From Gordionus sp. m RMFG-2023 (Eukaryota > Nematomorpha > Gordioida > Chordodea > Parachordodidae): a stretch of 64,000 nucleotides of DNA. The translations under genes and the position numbers were made by a program. Below the pieces are notes generated by a model that saw only the letters and a list, made by a program, of their open reading frames with translations, did not search any database and was not told the origin of the DNA. Numbering within the stretch: position 1 is the first letter of the stretch; each line of letters opens with the position of its first letter. Positions 1 through 12,300 of the stretch are shown here, piece by piece. The DNA lies in the NCBI RefSeq assembly GCF_954871325.1, contig NC_088778.1, positions 12,843,882 to 12,907,881 of the forward strand, read 5' to 3'.

Positions 1-177
1 TTTATGGTGAAAGATTTCAATTTTCAATGCTCTGCATGGCATATATGCATATCCTTCGATTTCTCCAAGTTTGATGAAAATTCTTTAGAATTTTATTTGA
101 AACCCCTCTTTCTTTATTAAAATAAACATTGATTGTAAATGTAATATTTCCTATATTTGATGCATGTTTTAATAAAG

Positions 178-1553
178 CAGTGTTGTTAAAAGCTACTTTA
201 AAAAGTAGCGCGCTATCGCTACCGCTATCGTTTTCAAATGAGTAGCGCGCTATTAGCTACTTTTTACGCTATTTTGATTTTTTTTTAAATATTTTTTACA
301 TAACTTTATTTCCACAAATAAAATATTGGTATATAAACATGACTATAATTTGTTACATATATATATAATTTATTTAATATTGCGCTTTAATAATAATAAC
401 ATTTTGTACTCGGCGATCAGAAAGTATAAGCTTTGCCATACTAAATAATCGTCCAGCACTAGCACTTGAGGGCAACGCAGAATTAAATATAATAAACACA
501 CTTTTTATATAAAAAAACATCAAAGATATTTAAATGAGTATTTTTAGATTTAAAAAAAACATCTAGAGGTTCAATAATATGATTATTATTATTTATTTCA
601 AAAAAATCGTCTATGGAAGGCCGCGGTTTGGATCCTGCTATAGTATTAGTATCGTGGTTAGGCATGGCATTTTTTAACGTTATCATCAGCCTATCAAGTG
701 GGATTCAGTCAAATTAATGTATGGCCAATTTAACTTGAAACTAGGATGAACGATAGCAGCTATTACATTATCATCATCATACAGATCTGGAAATCTAATT
801 TATATAAAGCGATTGTATTAATTATAAAATAAGAAGAATACCTTTTTAATTTTCAAAATTTTAATTTATCTGAGATTTAGATTCATTTATAAAAAAATAT
901 TAAAATAGCATTAAATTATGGTAAATAAAGATTTTAAAAATATAATTATTATACACAAGGTAATTAATAATATATTAATTTTGAATTTTATATTAATACT
1001 ATATATTAATATTATAGATTGTGTTGTAAATTAAGCCAATTTAAATTATGGCTAATCAAGCAATAAATCATTCATTTTATTAATTGTATAATAGAAAATA
1101 AAAATAAAGTTTTGACCTTTTCTCAATGCCTTTTAGCATAGACTCTACCAGTGGTTGGCAAAATTTTCTAGCATCGAAACCGATATCCAGTAGTAACTTT
1201 TTTTTCAAGATTAAAGTATTTTTTGAATTTTGGGAAAGGATAATCTATATTTTTCTCATTTTCCAAAGAAATTTCACTATCTTCAACTATCTCACACATT
1301 TTTAATAACTAGATTTTTAATGATAACTAGATTTATAATGTATATTTTAAAATATAAATTTAAATTTCAAAATTAAATTAAATAAAAGGATTATAATTTT
1401 AGATTTAATAAAAAATATATTTTAATAATTTTTAGATGTATTTTTTATGTAAAATTAAAAGTAGCGAGCTACCGCTATCGCTATTTTCTAAAAAAAGTAG
1501 CCAGCTAAAGCTACCGCTACCAAAAAAAGTAGCGCGCTATTTTAACAACACTG
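178..1553. mobile_element. hAT element with perfect 8-bp target duplication
   Basis: The element begins CAGTGTTGTTAAAAGC and ends with the inverse, TTTTAACAACACTG. It is flanked on both sides by the 8-bp direct repeat TAATAAAG (170-177 and 1554-1561), the size made by hAT transposases. The subterminal regions carry repeated GTAGCGCGCTA motifs in inverted orientation. On the minus strand about 400-477 encodes a hAT C-terminal dimerisation piece (LPSSASAGRLFS, then LILSDRR), nearly the same as the one in the element at 54587-56111, so these are two copies of one family. The rest of the transposase is not readable; this is a non-autonomous, internally decayed copy. Confidence 0.88.
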
Positions 1554-1561
1554 TAATAAAG

Positions 1562-2923
1562 AAAATAGATGATTTTCCTTCGAATTCTCTAAGATGTGTT
1601 TCTTAGTTTCAGGTCCAGGATATTTAACACTATTTTCGAGGCTGTTCTCTATATTTTATTTTTTGGCTTTTGTGAGTCGAAAAAAGTAGGCAATAAGTTT
1701 GTAATACAATCTGTAGATAAATAACTAATCGAATGTTTTTTCGTGTGATAGATGAATGTCGTTTCATTATATCATAACATAAATTATTATTCTTAATATG
1801 GTTAGAGATTTAATAAAATTATTACTTATATATAAAAAGAGTTATCCTTATTAATAATAAAATTTGATAATTTTATCTCACTGGTGCTGACTTAACAGAA
1901 TTTTTTATAAAAATATGAGAACATACCGAAAAATGTTAAATTCTTCTAAAAGCAAAAATTATATAATAAAAAATTAATTTTTTGTTATAATTTACCTGAA
2001 AAAAAATATGAGAACATACCGAAAAATGTTAAATTCTTCTAAAAGCAAAAATTATATAATAAAAAATTAATTTTTTGTTATAATTTACCTGATGGTGAAT
2101 AAATATTATCAATAGTAATTATGAATGAAGACGGAAGATTTTTTTTTGGAACTTTTATTTACACTTTAATTTTTTTAAATAAAGACTAGCAATAGGTTAA
2201 AAATTTTTATAAATAATATTTTATACACATTTATTTTTATGCATTATATTTTTTGAAATCTTTGAATTTAAAAAAACAACACAATAAACAGATGGCATAA
2301 CACTTTATCCATTCGAAAGCAGAAAATGTGTCTGGGATTTTACAACTTATTGAAATATTTGCCCTCAGCAATTCCTATCCGGTCTCCAAACTATAAAATT
2401 TTAAAAATTTTAGGCCTTAAAATCGAGAAATGTGCGTCGAAGTCTCAATCGGTGATGGGGATTTATTCTTAAATTTTCATCCGCGTACATCGGTGTGCCA
2501 AATTTTTCACCGTCTAATAAATTGGTGACGGCGTCGGTGGCTTTACCTATTTTTATATTTTAAAGTTTATTTTGGCTCTCTTAGTTTCAAGATATAGTTT
2601 TGTTCTTAAATCCTGCCCACTCCTAAATATTATTAATGTATCTTTTTCATTTTTCAAAATAGACTAAAATTGCCTTTTTACTGAACACGCATAATATCTA
2701 TAATATTTTATCATTTTTTATTAAAACAGATTTATATATAAATTTTGGAAGCACACAAAATACAAAGTAAGAAATATAAATAAATAAGAAATCAAATTTA
2801 GTTAAATTATAATTGTCTTGTAAATATTATTTTGTAGAAACAAGTGGAGCAGAAAGAGGTTCTTTTAGCATTACTTATTAATCCAGCAGTAGAAAAGATC
2901 ATTTCGGTGTGCTAGTTTTTATT
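1562..2923. other. Intergenic AT-rich DNA without recognisable gene
   Basis: I see no coding potential here. It holds the tandem duplication described separately (1911-2091). A stretch at about 2340-2560 is less AT-rich than its surroundings and has no open frame of note; it may be an old element that I cannot place. Confidence 0.5.
1911..2091. repeat. Exact tandem duplication, 88-bp units
   Basis: The segment 1911-1998 is repeated at 2004-2091 with no difference that I can see (period 93 bp). The unit begins AAATATGAGAACATACCG and ends TTATAATTTACCTG. Two identical copies in such AT-rich, drifting DNA imply a recent duplication, or an assembly duplication. Confidence 0.9.
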
Positions 2924-2931
2924 TTTACAGG

Positions 2932-3148
2932 TAGTGTTGTTAAAAAGCCTGATTCGGGTCGATTTTAAAAAATGGCCCGATTAAGAACCAAAATAACATT
3001 ATGTAAGCCTAAAGATTTTGCACATAGCTGGCAGAAATTCTTGGACATCTATTTGGCAAACCTCAATGCTTACATAATATTATTTTAGCTAAAATCTTAA
3101 TCGAGCCGCTTTAAAAATCGACCCAAATTGTGCTTTTTAACAACACTA
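2932..3148. mobile_element. hAT MITE, TAGTGTTGTTAAA family
   Basis: A 217-bp element with termini TAGTGTTGTTAAAAAG and CTTTTTAACAACACTA. The flanks TTTACAGG (2924-2931) and TTTACTGG (3149-3156) are an 8-bp target duplication with one change. The interior (GCACATAGCTGGCAGAA region) is shared with the copies at 27872-28069 and 63734-63953. It has no coding capacity. Confidence 0.85.
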
Positions 3149-4393
3149 TTTACTGGTATACAAAGTACAAAATTTCAGTCTTTTTAAAAGGTTAGTCCAT
3201 CCTGATCTGGTATAGTATGTTGGGGGTAAAATGTGAAATTTGCTCCATATTGCTAGTGTTATTGCAGGCGCGTACGTAGGAATTAGCTGGGGGGGGGGAA
3301 TAATTAAATTTTTTTAAGATAAAATTATTGTTATTTAAAGATATCAAGCATACATTTATTAAGACTAACAACTAATTCTAATACGCAATTTTAAATTAAT
3401 GTGAATTGTAAAAAAATAAATATATAAACCGGCATATAAAATACTATAAAATAAATGTAAAATAATAAAGAGATATAACCGGCGGCATATAAAAAACTAT
3501 AAAATAAATGTGAATTATAATATTAAATATAACCAGTATATGAATCACTATAAAATAAATGACCCAAGATAAAAATTTAAATTTTTTGAGCCTTTAAAAT
3601 TTATATATAAAGTATAAAAAATTTAAATGTTGGAAATATAAATTAATACACAAAATGTTTCTTAGGCATAATTGTATTTTGTATGTACATATAAAGTAAT
3701 CATGAAAAAATAAATGTGCACAAATAATATTATTAAGAAACCTATTATTATTTATAATGTAAAATCTGATCTTCGTTGGTTTTCTTATTGCTCTATTCTA
3801 TAAAACATTGTGTAAAATGGTAACAGAGGGTTATATTAGTTTCATGACCTTTTGTCAATCTAAGTTGCTAAGAATTATTTTGTCTTATGTGGTTTTTAAA
3901 AACCATTATCAATTGAAGCATATGATGAATTAATTAACCTTTTTTATCACTTGTATAGACGCAAAATTTTTTTATATCAGCAATCGAAATATTTTATATT
4001 GTAATAAATAGATTTGTATTACAAAATATTATATTTAGGAATGTCTTGTATTGTTTTATTATTTATATGCTAGTTTATTTATGCATAATATGATAAATGA
4101 CAAAATATGGAATACAGAATAATTGTTCCAAGTTAGTAAATCTTAAGAATGTATTATATATTAATATAGGGGGAAGGAGTATAGGGGGGCAAAGCCCCCT
4201 TAATTTTTTTTTTAGTTGAGCCCCCTGAGATTGTAAAGGCTAGCGATGCCCCTGGTTGGGATTGAGCTAATTTTTCAATTTTCTTATCCATGTCTGGTCA
4301 AATGCCTATAAATATTCAAAAGGGCCAAATCATTCGATCAACTTTCAGAAGTTTTACTTCTTAGGTGTGTTTTTTTTTCTTCTTAAAGAAGAG

Positions 4394-4881
4394 CAGCGTC
4401 TACATGACAGCATTTTTGCTGGATGCAAACCCCCTTCAAAAACCTTTGCCTACCTCTCTAAAAAAAGTCACCAAGAGAATTTATAAAGGATAACTTAAAT
4501 TAATCTATCTCTAATACCAACTATCGATATTTTGTGAATATAAAGAATTTATTTTAATTCAACTAAAACCTCCATTATTTACAATTTAATTATTATGGCA
4601 TTATGAGCTTGCTGAAATATCTAAACCTTTTAAATTACATTTAAAAGGATAGCAGAAAGTTTTATTTGGAAAACAATGTGTATAATTGTTTACAATATAT
4701 AGATTTGGTCAATGAATTGTATTATAATAATTCTATAATAATAGTATTCATTTTTACAGCAATAAATTTTGTCCTATTTCATCTCAAAATTTAATAGATA
4801 ACCCCACAAAAAATTTATCCGACCCCCTCAAAAAAGATAGGATGCAAACTGTTCCTACCCCTCCCGTTCATGTAGACGCTG
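4394..4881. mobile_element. hAT MITE, CAGCGTCTACATGA family, copy 1
   Basis: A 488-bp element beginning CAGCGTCTACATGACAG and ending TTCATGTAGACGCTG, flanked by the perfect duplication AAGAAGAG (386-393 of the 4-kb block, 4386-4393, and 4882-4889). It is nested in the 3265-7092 element. It has no transposase; its interior has C-rich stretches and an AT-rich core. Confidence 0.9.
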
Positions 4882-5266
4882 AAGAAGAGAATGTTCTCTC
4901 ATTAGTTGCAGTACTAATGGGAAGTATTGCTAATAAATAATAATTTTAATACAATAAGAAAATAGTTTAAAAGATATTTAAAATGATGCAAAGCAGCATC
5001 CATAGCATTTTTTGGGACTATATCAACCATAGTTAATCTTTTCATAGTTGGCATTCAGCTAATAAGACCATATAAGATACTTTAACATCTTCGTGATAAA
5101 AATCTGCTAAATATTTTATTTTCTATCACCATCTGAAAAATGTTTGAAGGCTTTTATGGAATTAATATCTGCAGATTGGTAAGTGCTGCCTGATGAATTA
5201 AAAACCGTTCATTTATTTGGGTTATAAATGTATCTAAGAGAGGGATTAAGATTCTCATCGCCTCAA

Positions 5267-5702
5267 TCAGGTCAATGTAATGTTTTTGAAAAGTATTATA
5301 TAAAATGTTGTATTATTAAATAATTTATAAATACATTCTAGTGAGAAAAAAAGGTATAAAATCCAATAATTTATCTGCTTCTGAGGAAATATCTCTTTCA
5401 GGCCATTGTGATATTTCATAAGAGCATTAATAATCAACTCTTCTAACTCCATAAAAGCTGTTACTGCTTGATGGCGAAGACTCCATCTCGTTAGACAAAC
5501 TTTTTGCAATTTCTTTCTCTTTGTTAGGAGTTTCAGAAATAATTCTATTTAAAATATTTTGTCGCTTGGGGTATTCCATTAATGCAGAATCCCCTAATGC
5601 TTTAAATTTTACAAGATCACGAAAATTACCTTTATTATCATTATAATTGAAATTTAAGCTTCCTGAATCCAAATGGCCATGTAATTCTAGGCCCTGCCAC
5701 AA
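5267..5702 (-). pseudogene. Decayed hAT transposase (ZMYM1-like group)
   Basis: Two minus-strand frames match the DUF4371/ZMYM1-like group of hAT transposases. One (5427-5702) carries the LELHGH and NKGNFRDLVKF pattern that precedes the catalytic core. The next (5267-5509) carries CLTRWSLRHQAV, the usual T-R-W motif. They overlap out of frame, so the gene is broken by at least one frameshift, and stops occur further on. It belongs to the 3265-7092 element. A homologous remnant lies on the same strand of the related element at about 46740-47420. Confidence 0.7.
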
Positions 5703-5999
5703 TATAGAATGGGCTCAATAGCTAATTTGATAATCCTACATTTATTTTCTTTTGCTATTTTAAAATAAATTTTTGTCAATATGTGATGTAATGGGAATTA
5801 TATCCCCACTTTGAATTAATTTGAAGAAATCATCACTTCAAAGCTTTTGTGATTTTTTGATGATTGTCAAAAATTTCTCCATCATTTTTGTACTTGCTAA
5901 ATGGAGTCTTAACAAGACTTTTAAGCTTAACTAAATTTCTTCCAGCATATCTTGAGCCAAACAGGCTAATATTTTGCAATAAATAGAGTATGCTAGCCA

Positions 6000-6532
6000 C
6001 AGCGTCTACATGAGCGGGAGGGGTAGGAACAGTTTGCATCCTATTTTTTGAGGCGGTAGGGGGTAAGCTGCTTTAATGGGGGTAGGATAAATTTTTTGGG
6101 GGGTTATCTATTAAATTTTGAGATGAAATAGGACAAAATTTATTGCTGTAAAAATTAATACTTTTATTATAGAATTATTATAATACAATTATCGACCAAA
6201 TCTATATATTGCAAACAATCATACACATTGTTTTCCAAATAAAACTTTCTGGTATCCTTTTAAATGTCAGCAAGCTCATAATGGCATAAATTCATTGTAA
6301 ATAATGGAGGTTTTGATTGAATTTATTATCTAAAAAATAAATTCTTTATAATCACAAAATTAGTTGGTAGAGATAGATTAATTCAAGTTATCTTTATAAA
6401 TTCTCTGAAAAGAGTATCAATATAATTATAAAGGTCAAAATAAAAATAAGCGGCGGGGATTTTTTAGGGGGGGTAGGCAAAAGTTTTTTAAGGGGGTTTG
6501 CATCCAATGAAAATCCTGTCATGTAGACGCTG
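6000..6532. mobile_element. hAT MITE, CAGCGTCTACATGA family, copy 2 (inverted)
   Basis: A 533-bp element with the same termini as copy 1 but in opposite orientation. It is flanked by the perfect duplication GCTAGCCA (5992-5999 and 6533-6540). It is nested in the 3265-7092 hAT. The two copies were separate insertions, as their duplications differ. Confidence 0.9.
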
Positions 6533-7285
6533 GCTAGCCATAACCATCTAGTAAAATAGCTGTTTTGAAATTTTAACTTTCGATTAGCACATAAAGTTTA
6601 TCGATATTGAAAATTATGGGGTGGAATATAAATCTATATTAAATAAATTATTTATCATAGGTATCTTTAATACCTTTTTAAGAAGTAAGTGTCTTTCTTC
6701 AGGCTAATTATAAAATGTTACTTGTACTTTTTTGCTTTTTTGTAAGATGACTAGGATTTTCATAATCATCAATATATTTAAAAAAATTTCTTATGTCCAT
6801 AATTATTAATTGACTATAAATTTGAAAATGATAGATAAATATTAGGCCACTTGAAATTTGAAAATAATAGATAAATATTGTGCCAAGGAAAACTTGAAAT
6901 CGATTTAATTGACAAAATAGCTTAATAAATGAAAGTAATTAATTAAATATATATTTAAAGAGATAGGAATAAATATTATAAGATATAAATTAATAAACAA
7001 TAATATTTTTGGAAAATATATCTAACATCTGCATTTTTTGACTGGTAGGGGGGATTTGCCTCCTGCCCCTCCCCCCTCTGCGTACGCGCCTGTGTTAATG
7101 TATTCGTTGCTTGGAAATATTTGTTTGCTATTTAGCTATGTAAGAATTGAATGTTTGTCCACTATCTTTATCTTGTATCTCATTCTTTGCATTCTTATGA
7201 TGCTTTATAAGTTAAACAATTCTGATTACAAATTACAATATTGTCGTAAAATTCGAATTTAAATATTCTGAAACGATTTTAGGAT

Positions 7286-7525
7286 GTTTCGCCAATATCT
7301 CTTGTAAAATATTTCAGAATTAAAAATTAAATAAAAAATTGATATATAAAATAAATTCATGCATTTCGGTAAATGGAAACTTATTGTCGATCAAGCATTG
7401 AACCAACTAGTTTCACCAATATTTAATGCAAAATATTTTAAAATTGAAATATTAAATGTAAAAATTTTATATAAAATAAATTATATGCAGTTCTGTAATT
7501 AGAAATCTATGGTCGGTCATTATTT
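7286..7525. repeat. Diverged tandem duplication, about 115-bp units
   Basis: The blocks at about 7286-7398 and 7411-7525 align along their whole length. Both start GTTTC(G/A)CCAATAT, share TATATAAAATAAATT in the middle and end near GTCG(A/G)TCA. The divergence is visible, so this is older than the duplication at 1911-2091. No function is suggested. Confidence 0.6.
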
Positions 7526-7600
7526 TTTTTTGCTATTCTTTTAGACAAATGATATCTGATCTATAAGATTCATTGATTTGTATATTTGTTTCTATTTCAC

Positions 7601-8457
7601 GACGAATTAATAAACCGATTGAGCCCTTTTGGGAGGAAAGAAATACTACAATCTCTCTGAATAGATTTGGTAAATACGAATAATTCATCTACAGGATCTA
7701 ATTCGTTATTGAAAAGTTTTTGTTTCCCTATGTTTAGCGTATTATTTAGCAGGGACCCGGAATGAACCGTAACGAACCGTTAAACCATTATAAACCGTTA
7801 TAAATATCTGAACCGTAACCGAACCGATATAATAATATTTTGAAGGAGTAAAAAGAACCCTTATAAAAAAAGGTTTAACCGGTTCAGTTTTTATATTTTA
7901 GGAATCGAAAAAAAATTTGAACATCCAGGATTATATAAACTTGCTCCTATAGTACTGGCGGTTCCCGCAACACAATTTTCTGTAGAAAGGGCCTTTTCTG
8001 GGTTAAAATTTGAGTTATCTTCACAAGGAACAAATATGAATCCATTTATATTAGAAAATATATTACTTATGCGTTCAAATAATATATTTGAAGATGAGTT
8101 ATTTTGAATCTTATATTTTTTTTATATATAATTCATAGATGCTTTTAATAAAAATAAATTAGACGATGGTGTTACTTCAATAAAAAAAATTCTAACCGTA
8201 ATGAACCATTACAAACCTTTACAATTAGCTGAACCGAACCTTTATAAATTTTTTCTTAAGAACCGTAACCTAACCCTAACCATTTTAATTTTTTACATAC
8301 TGAACCGTAACCAAACTTAACTGTTATATATAACGGTTCGGGTCCCTGTTATTTAGGGCTCTTGTTAACACCACGGATATTTTCTAGCATAATTAATAAT
8401 CTGTTCATGATTTTAAAATCCTTATATTGTTTTGATTTGGCGCGATTGCAATAAGTA
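7601..8457 (-). CDS. Candidate small-exon gene interrupted by a hAT in its intron
   Basis: I do not recognise this protein. Two minus-strand exons fit: A, 8457-8372 (contains YCNRAKSKQYKDF, then NRLLIMLENIR), and B, 7727-7601 (contains KLFNNELDPVDELF, then SFLPKGLNRFI). A is preceded by AG and followed by GTGTTAAC. B follows ACATAG and is followed by GTGAAA. The phases agree, giving about 70 open codons in DNA where stops are very frequent. Without the hAT element (7750-8348) and one copy of its duplication, the intron would be about 37 bp, close to the 41-43 bp minimum seen in PRKD. No start or stop codon was found, so more exons would be needed. It would be divergent to SPTLC2. Alternatively it is a decayed transposon frame. 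Confidence 0.35.
7750..8348. mobile_element. hAT element, CAGGGACCCG family
   Basis: A 599-bp element beginning CAGGGACCCGGAA and ending TTCGGGTCCCTG, with the perfect duplication TTATTTAG at 7742-7749 and 8349-8356. The flanking sequence continues as if never interrupted. The subtermini are rich in AACCGTAAC-type repeats. It keeps only the last exon of a hAT transposase (next entry). Confidence 0.92.
7902..8107 (+). pseudogene. hAT transposase terminal exon
   Basis: An uninterrupted frame follows the splice-acceptor-like TATTTTAG. It encodes about 67 residues of the hAT C-terminal dimerisation domain: PGLYKLAPIVLAVPAT, then SVERAFSGLKFEL, then ILENILLMRSN, ending at TGA. It lies inside the 7750-8348 element, where upstream exons have been deleted. 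Well kept compared with other hAT remnants here, which suggests a relatively young insertion. Confidence 0.75.
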
Positions 8458-9303
8458 CTCACATATACCAATACAATTCATATTTTATTTATATTATATT
8501 AAATTTAAAAAATAATAATTTATTATTTAAATATAATTAAATATTACTTGAAAACGGCGCGGCTCTCAGTAGCGAATTTTCCGGCGTGGAGAAAATTTCT
8601 GGCGGGGCACATGTCTAGTTAATATCTCATCAAAAACCGGAAATCTCATCAAAAGTTTTATCAAGCAATAAATATCCGTATGCCATTAAGCACAGAGAGA
8701 TTATTTTAGATTAATGTTTTTAAAATAAATTTGTCATGTTATCTAGGTATATACTTAAAAAAATTTAAAAGAAATAATTGCAAGATTTAAACAGAGAAAA
8801 TAAAAAGAGGGAAAAGCACATCAATATTGAATGATTAAATAAAAAGAAAATCGTGTTTTTATTTTTTAAATATTATTTTCTCTGTTTGGTTGTTAGATCA
8901 GATATAATAATTCAATCTATTTTTTTTAAATAGGGACTTATCACTTAGAAAAAAATTTCATTGACTCTAAACCCGCGCTACCCAGATGAAGCAGGCACCC
9001 ATGCATTAAAATAATGTCTTATATACATAAAATAACAATACGTTAAGCAAGCAGTGTCTGTTAATTAGTGTATTATTATTTTTTATTTATTAATAAAACC
9101 AAGTATACCCAATTTAGCTATAACCATCCCTAAATAGATTTTAAATATCATTCGTAAAATTATATTCAGATATGGTGACATTTAAAAGCATACTTTCATG
9201 TCTATTAATGTGATAAAAATTCAAAAGTATTCATTCAAATCTACTAAAAATAAAACTAAAAAAGTATTCATTTTAGATTTAACGATATTAAAATATTTTT
9301 AAG
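8458..9303. other. Region upstream of recognised SPTLC2 exons
   Basis: The first coding exon and promoter of SPTLC2 must lie here or further upstream, but I cannot identify them. The recognised SPTLC2 frame at 9304 is open only back to 9292, has no ATG, and is preceded by the acceptor-like TTTTTAAG. A less AT-rich patch at 8554-8610 has no clear frame. Confidence 0.4.
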
Positions 9304-12300
9304 TTGTTAACAAACAAAGAGAAAAGGAAAGGAAATGAGGATGATATTCCCTTATTATTAGCCATATTAACTTATTTTTGTTATGCAGTCTTGATTATTT
9401 TTGGCTATATAAGGGATGCTTTGAGAAAATATGGCTTTGAAAAACGACAATTAATGTGTGACAAAGATACAAAAGTAATAAAGGAATTTAAATTATTTTA
9501 TATTTTACAGTAATATATATCACTGAGGATCACAAAGCAAGGCCTTTTCAATAAAGTCTTTAAAAATTGCTAAGAAAACAGAAAAAACTTTTTTAATTAA
9601 TTTTTTAATATATGTTATTACAAAAAAAACTTCTATTTGTGTTATTGAGAATATGAAATGTAGGTAATAGAATAGAGAAATAAATACTGACATATTTTGA
9701 AAAAAGTCAGTCACAAAATCTTAAAATTTGAAAAATTATGTTTTTAAATTTGATATCTTTTATCTTATTTATAATACTAATTGAATACATTATATACCAT
9801 TGTTAATTCGATTAATATCTATTTAATTATACTATGAAATCTATATCTTGTTAACATTATTTTGCCTAACAATTAAGTTATTGACTCACCCTTTAGTTCT
9901 TCATTAGTCATTATCAGAGATCTGCAAAACTTGGTTCAGCCTAGAGGTCTGTAAAGTGATTTTTTGTGGCCCAAGCCTGAATTTAAAAATTTTTTGTCCA
10001 AGCATGAGCATACATTTTTAGATCTAACCAAACACCAGGCCAACAGAAATTTTTTTTATTATTTGAGTTTAAATATTATAATATCTAAGAAATAATTAAA
10101 AACTATATGTATATATTCACATATTGCCACCTTAAATAAAAGTATATTTAACCCCCATAATTTAATCAATATTCATATAAAGTTTAATTTTATTTAATTT
10201 GTATACACATAAATTTTATTCAGTTTAAATATAAAAGTAAAGTTAAAATACAATCGAATTTAAAAATTATTGTGATTATTTAAAAATAATTTGTATCATT
10301 GATGTCAAAAAAGATGATATAATGGTCTATATAGAGAAAAAATTTCTAAAAATATAATAATGAACATATTAAAAAGACATCTTTATCGACATTTTTGTGA
10401 AACAATAAGGATATTTGTATTTTTAATATTTATTTGTTCAACTTCAGGTCACAAATCCCGGAAAAAATCTTGTGGAGAAAAAACTGCAGGAAAAAAAAAT
10501 CTTAAGGAAAAAAAACTGCACAAAAAATATCTGCCGAATTAAAAACTTAAATAAAAATAGGTGGAAATCTTTATTAAACACTATTTAAATGATAAATATA
10601 TTATATATAAATAATACAGATTCATTTATTCATCCATTCATTTAGTCTCATTTATTAATTTATTTTTTCAAATATCTTACATCATGCATAATATTTATAG
10701 ACAATAAATATATCTGTAATAAATTTTCATTAGTATTTAATTTTCTAAAATAAAAAAGGACTGAATTTTAAGTCCATAGGTTTTTTTTCCACAGTTTTTT
10801 CCCAAAGGCTTTTTTCCAATACCAGGTTGAACACATCTTACACAGCCCGACCTGAGCCTGAGGAAAAATTTTTCAATGTCCCGGGTTGGGCTTCAGACAA
10901 AGACAAGTCCGTGCCGACCTCTAGCCCAGCTCACAGGCTGGACGGGAAAATTAAAACAAATTATTAATTGACCAGGCCAAGCAATTTATACATAAAAAAT
11001 CAGGCAGGGCTTAACAAATTCTTGATTTTTTGTACAGACATCCAGGCATTGATATATTTTTTTGAATCTCAAGCTAATATTTTGATTATACCATTTGAAA
11101 ATAAATTGCAATATGTTTATTTGTTTGTATTTTAAGAGCTTTTTAACTAAAATACCAACTAAAACTTTTCTGTTTATCGTTTTACGTTCTTTTATTTGGA
11201 TAAATTTTTGTACAAATTCTTCTGGCCATACTCTTTCATTAAAAAAAAATAATTCAAAATGCAAGTATATCTTAATTTTTGGGTTCAATGAAGGTTTCGT
11301 TTAGCCTTACTCGATTGTAAAAATTAAGCAACACGTTACTCGTTACTTAAAAAACTAAGTATTATATATAAATTTTTTTTTTATTTTTACTTTTCCCCAT
11401 AAAAAATAAAAAAAATTATACAAAGATAAATTCTTTTTATAATATTTATTTATTTTTAACAATAATTGATTTTCAAATTTTGATTAGATAAACGAGAGCG
11501 CTTAGTGCTCAACACAGCTTTCATTGTGCTACACCTTCAACTGGCGCAGATGATGAAAGGGTTGTATTATATTTAATAAATAAAAATATAAATTGGAGAA
11601 ATTTTTTAAAAAAAGCTTATTAGATCATCTTCACAAGAATCTTCATTTCAGATCCTCATCATTTTTTTGAAATCTAAATTCATATTTTTACCTTCACATC
11701 TTTTTTTAGATTTGAGCTGCTGGAGAGGTTCAAATATTTTAATTATGACAGTCTACACTGTAAACATAGAGCGCCTCGTGCTCAACACAGCTTCAACTGG
11801 CGCAGATGATGGGAGGGATGTATTATATTTAATAAATAAAAATGTTAATTGGAAATTTTTTTAAAAAAAGAAGGTTGTTAGATCTTCTTCACAAGAATCT
11901 TCATTTCAGATCCTCATCAATTTTTGAAATCTAAATTCATATTTTTACCTTCACTTCTTTTTTTTAGATTGAGCTGCTGGATAGGTTGAAATATTATAAT
12001 TATGATACAGTCTACAATTAGAAGGTGTAAAAGCTCCCTTAATTTTATTTATTTGTGTAAAAAATGTTTCATACTGGGACCAGGGCAGAGTTAAATCATC
12101 TTCACCTGAAGAAATATATATTTTTGACATATATTCTTTATAAAATATATTATATTAAAGAATATAAATCAACATACCTTGATTGAGTCCATATTAATTT
12201 GATTATCAATCTTGACTCTATAAAATTTAACATAAAATGTAATAATTAAAATTAAGAACTTTGGTAGTTTATCTGAATTAAAAACTTGGCTTAAATTATT

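Larger units (their letters stand above)
3265..7092. mobile_element. Large hAT element, CAGGCGCGTACG family
   Basis: The termini are CAGGCGCGTACGTAGG and CTGCGTACGCGCCTG. The flanks TGTTATTG (3257-3264) and TGTTAATG (7093-7100) are a target duplication with one change. Homopolymer G/C tracts lie just inside both ends. A decayed minus-strand transposase occupies about 4980-5702. Two copies of a smaller hAT MITE (4394-4881 and 6000-6532) have jumped into it, each making its own target duplication. A shorter copy of the same family lies at 45883-47734. Confidence 0.88.

Noticed and set aside
4394-6532. CRISPR-like or satellite array formed by repeated CAGCGTCTAC motifs.
   Set aside because: The motifs are termini of separate MITEs with their own target duplications; there is no regular spacing.
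7038-7262. Plus-strand open frame of 74 codons.
   Set aside because: It runs across the end of the hAT element at 7092 into flanking DNA and has no similarity.
9304-9306. Start codon of SPTLC2 at 9304.
   Set aside because: The codon is TTG, not ATG, and the sequence before it looks like a splice acceptor. The true initiator is in an upstream exon.
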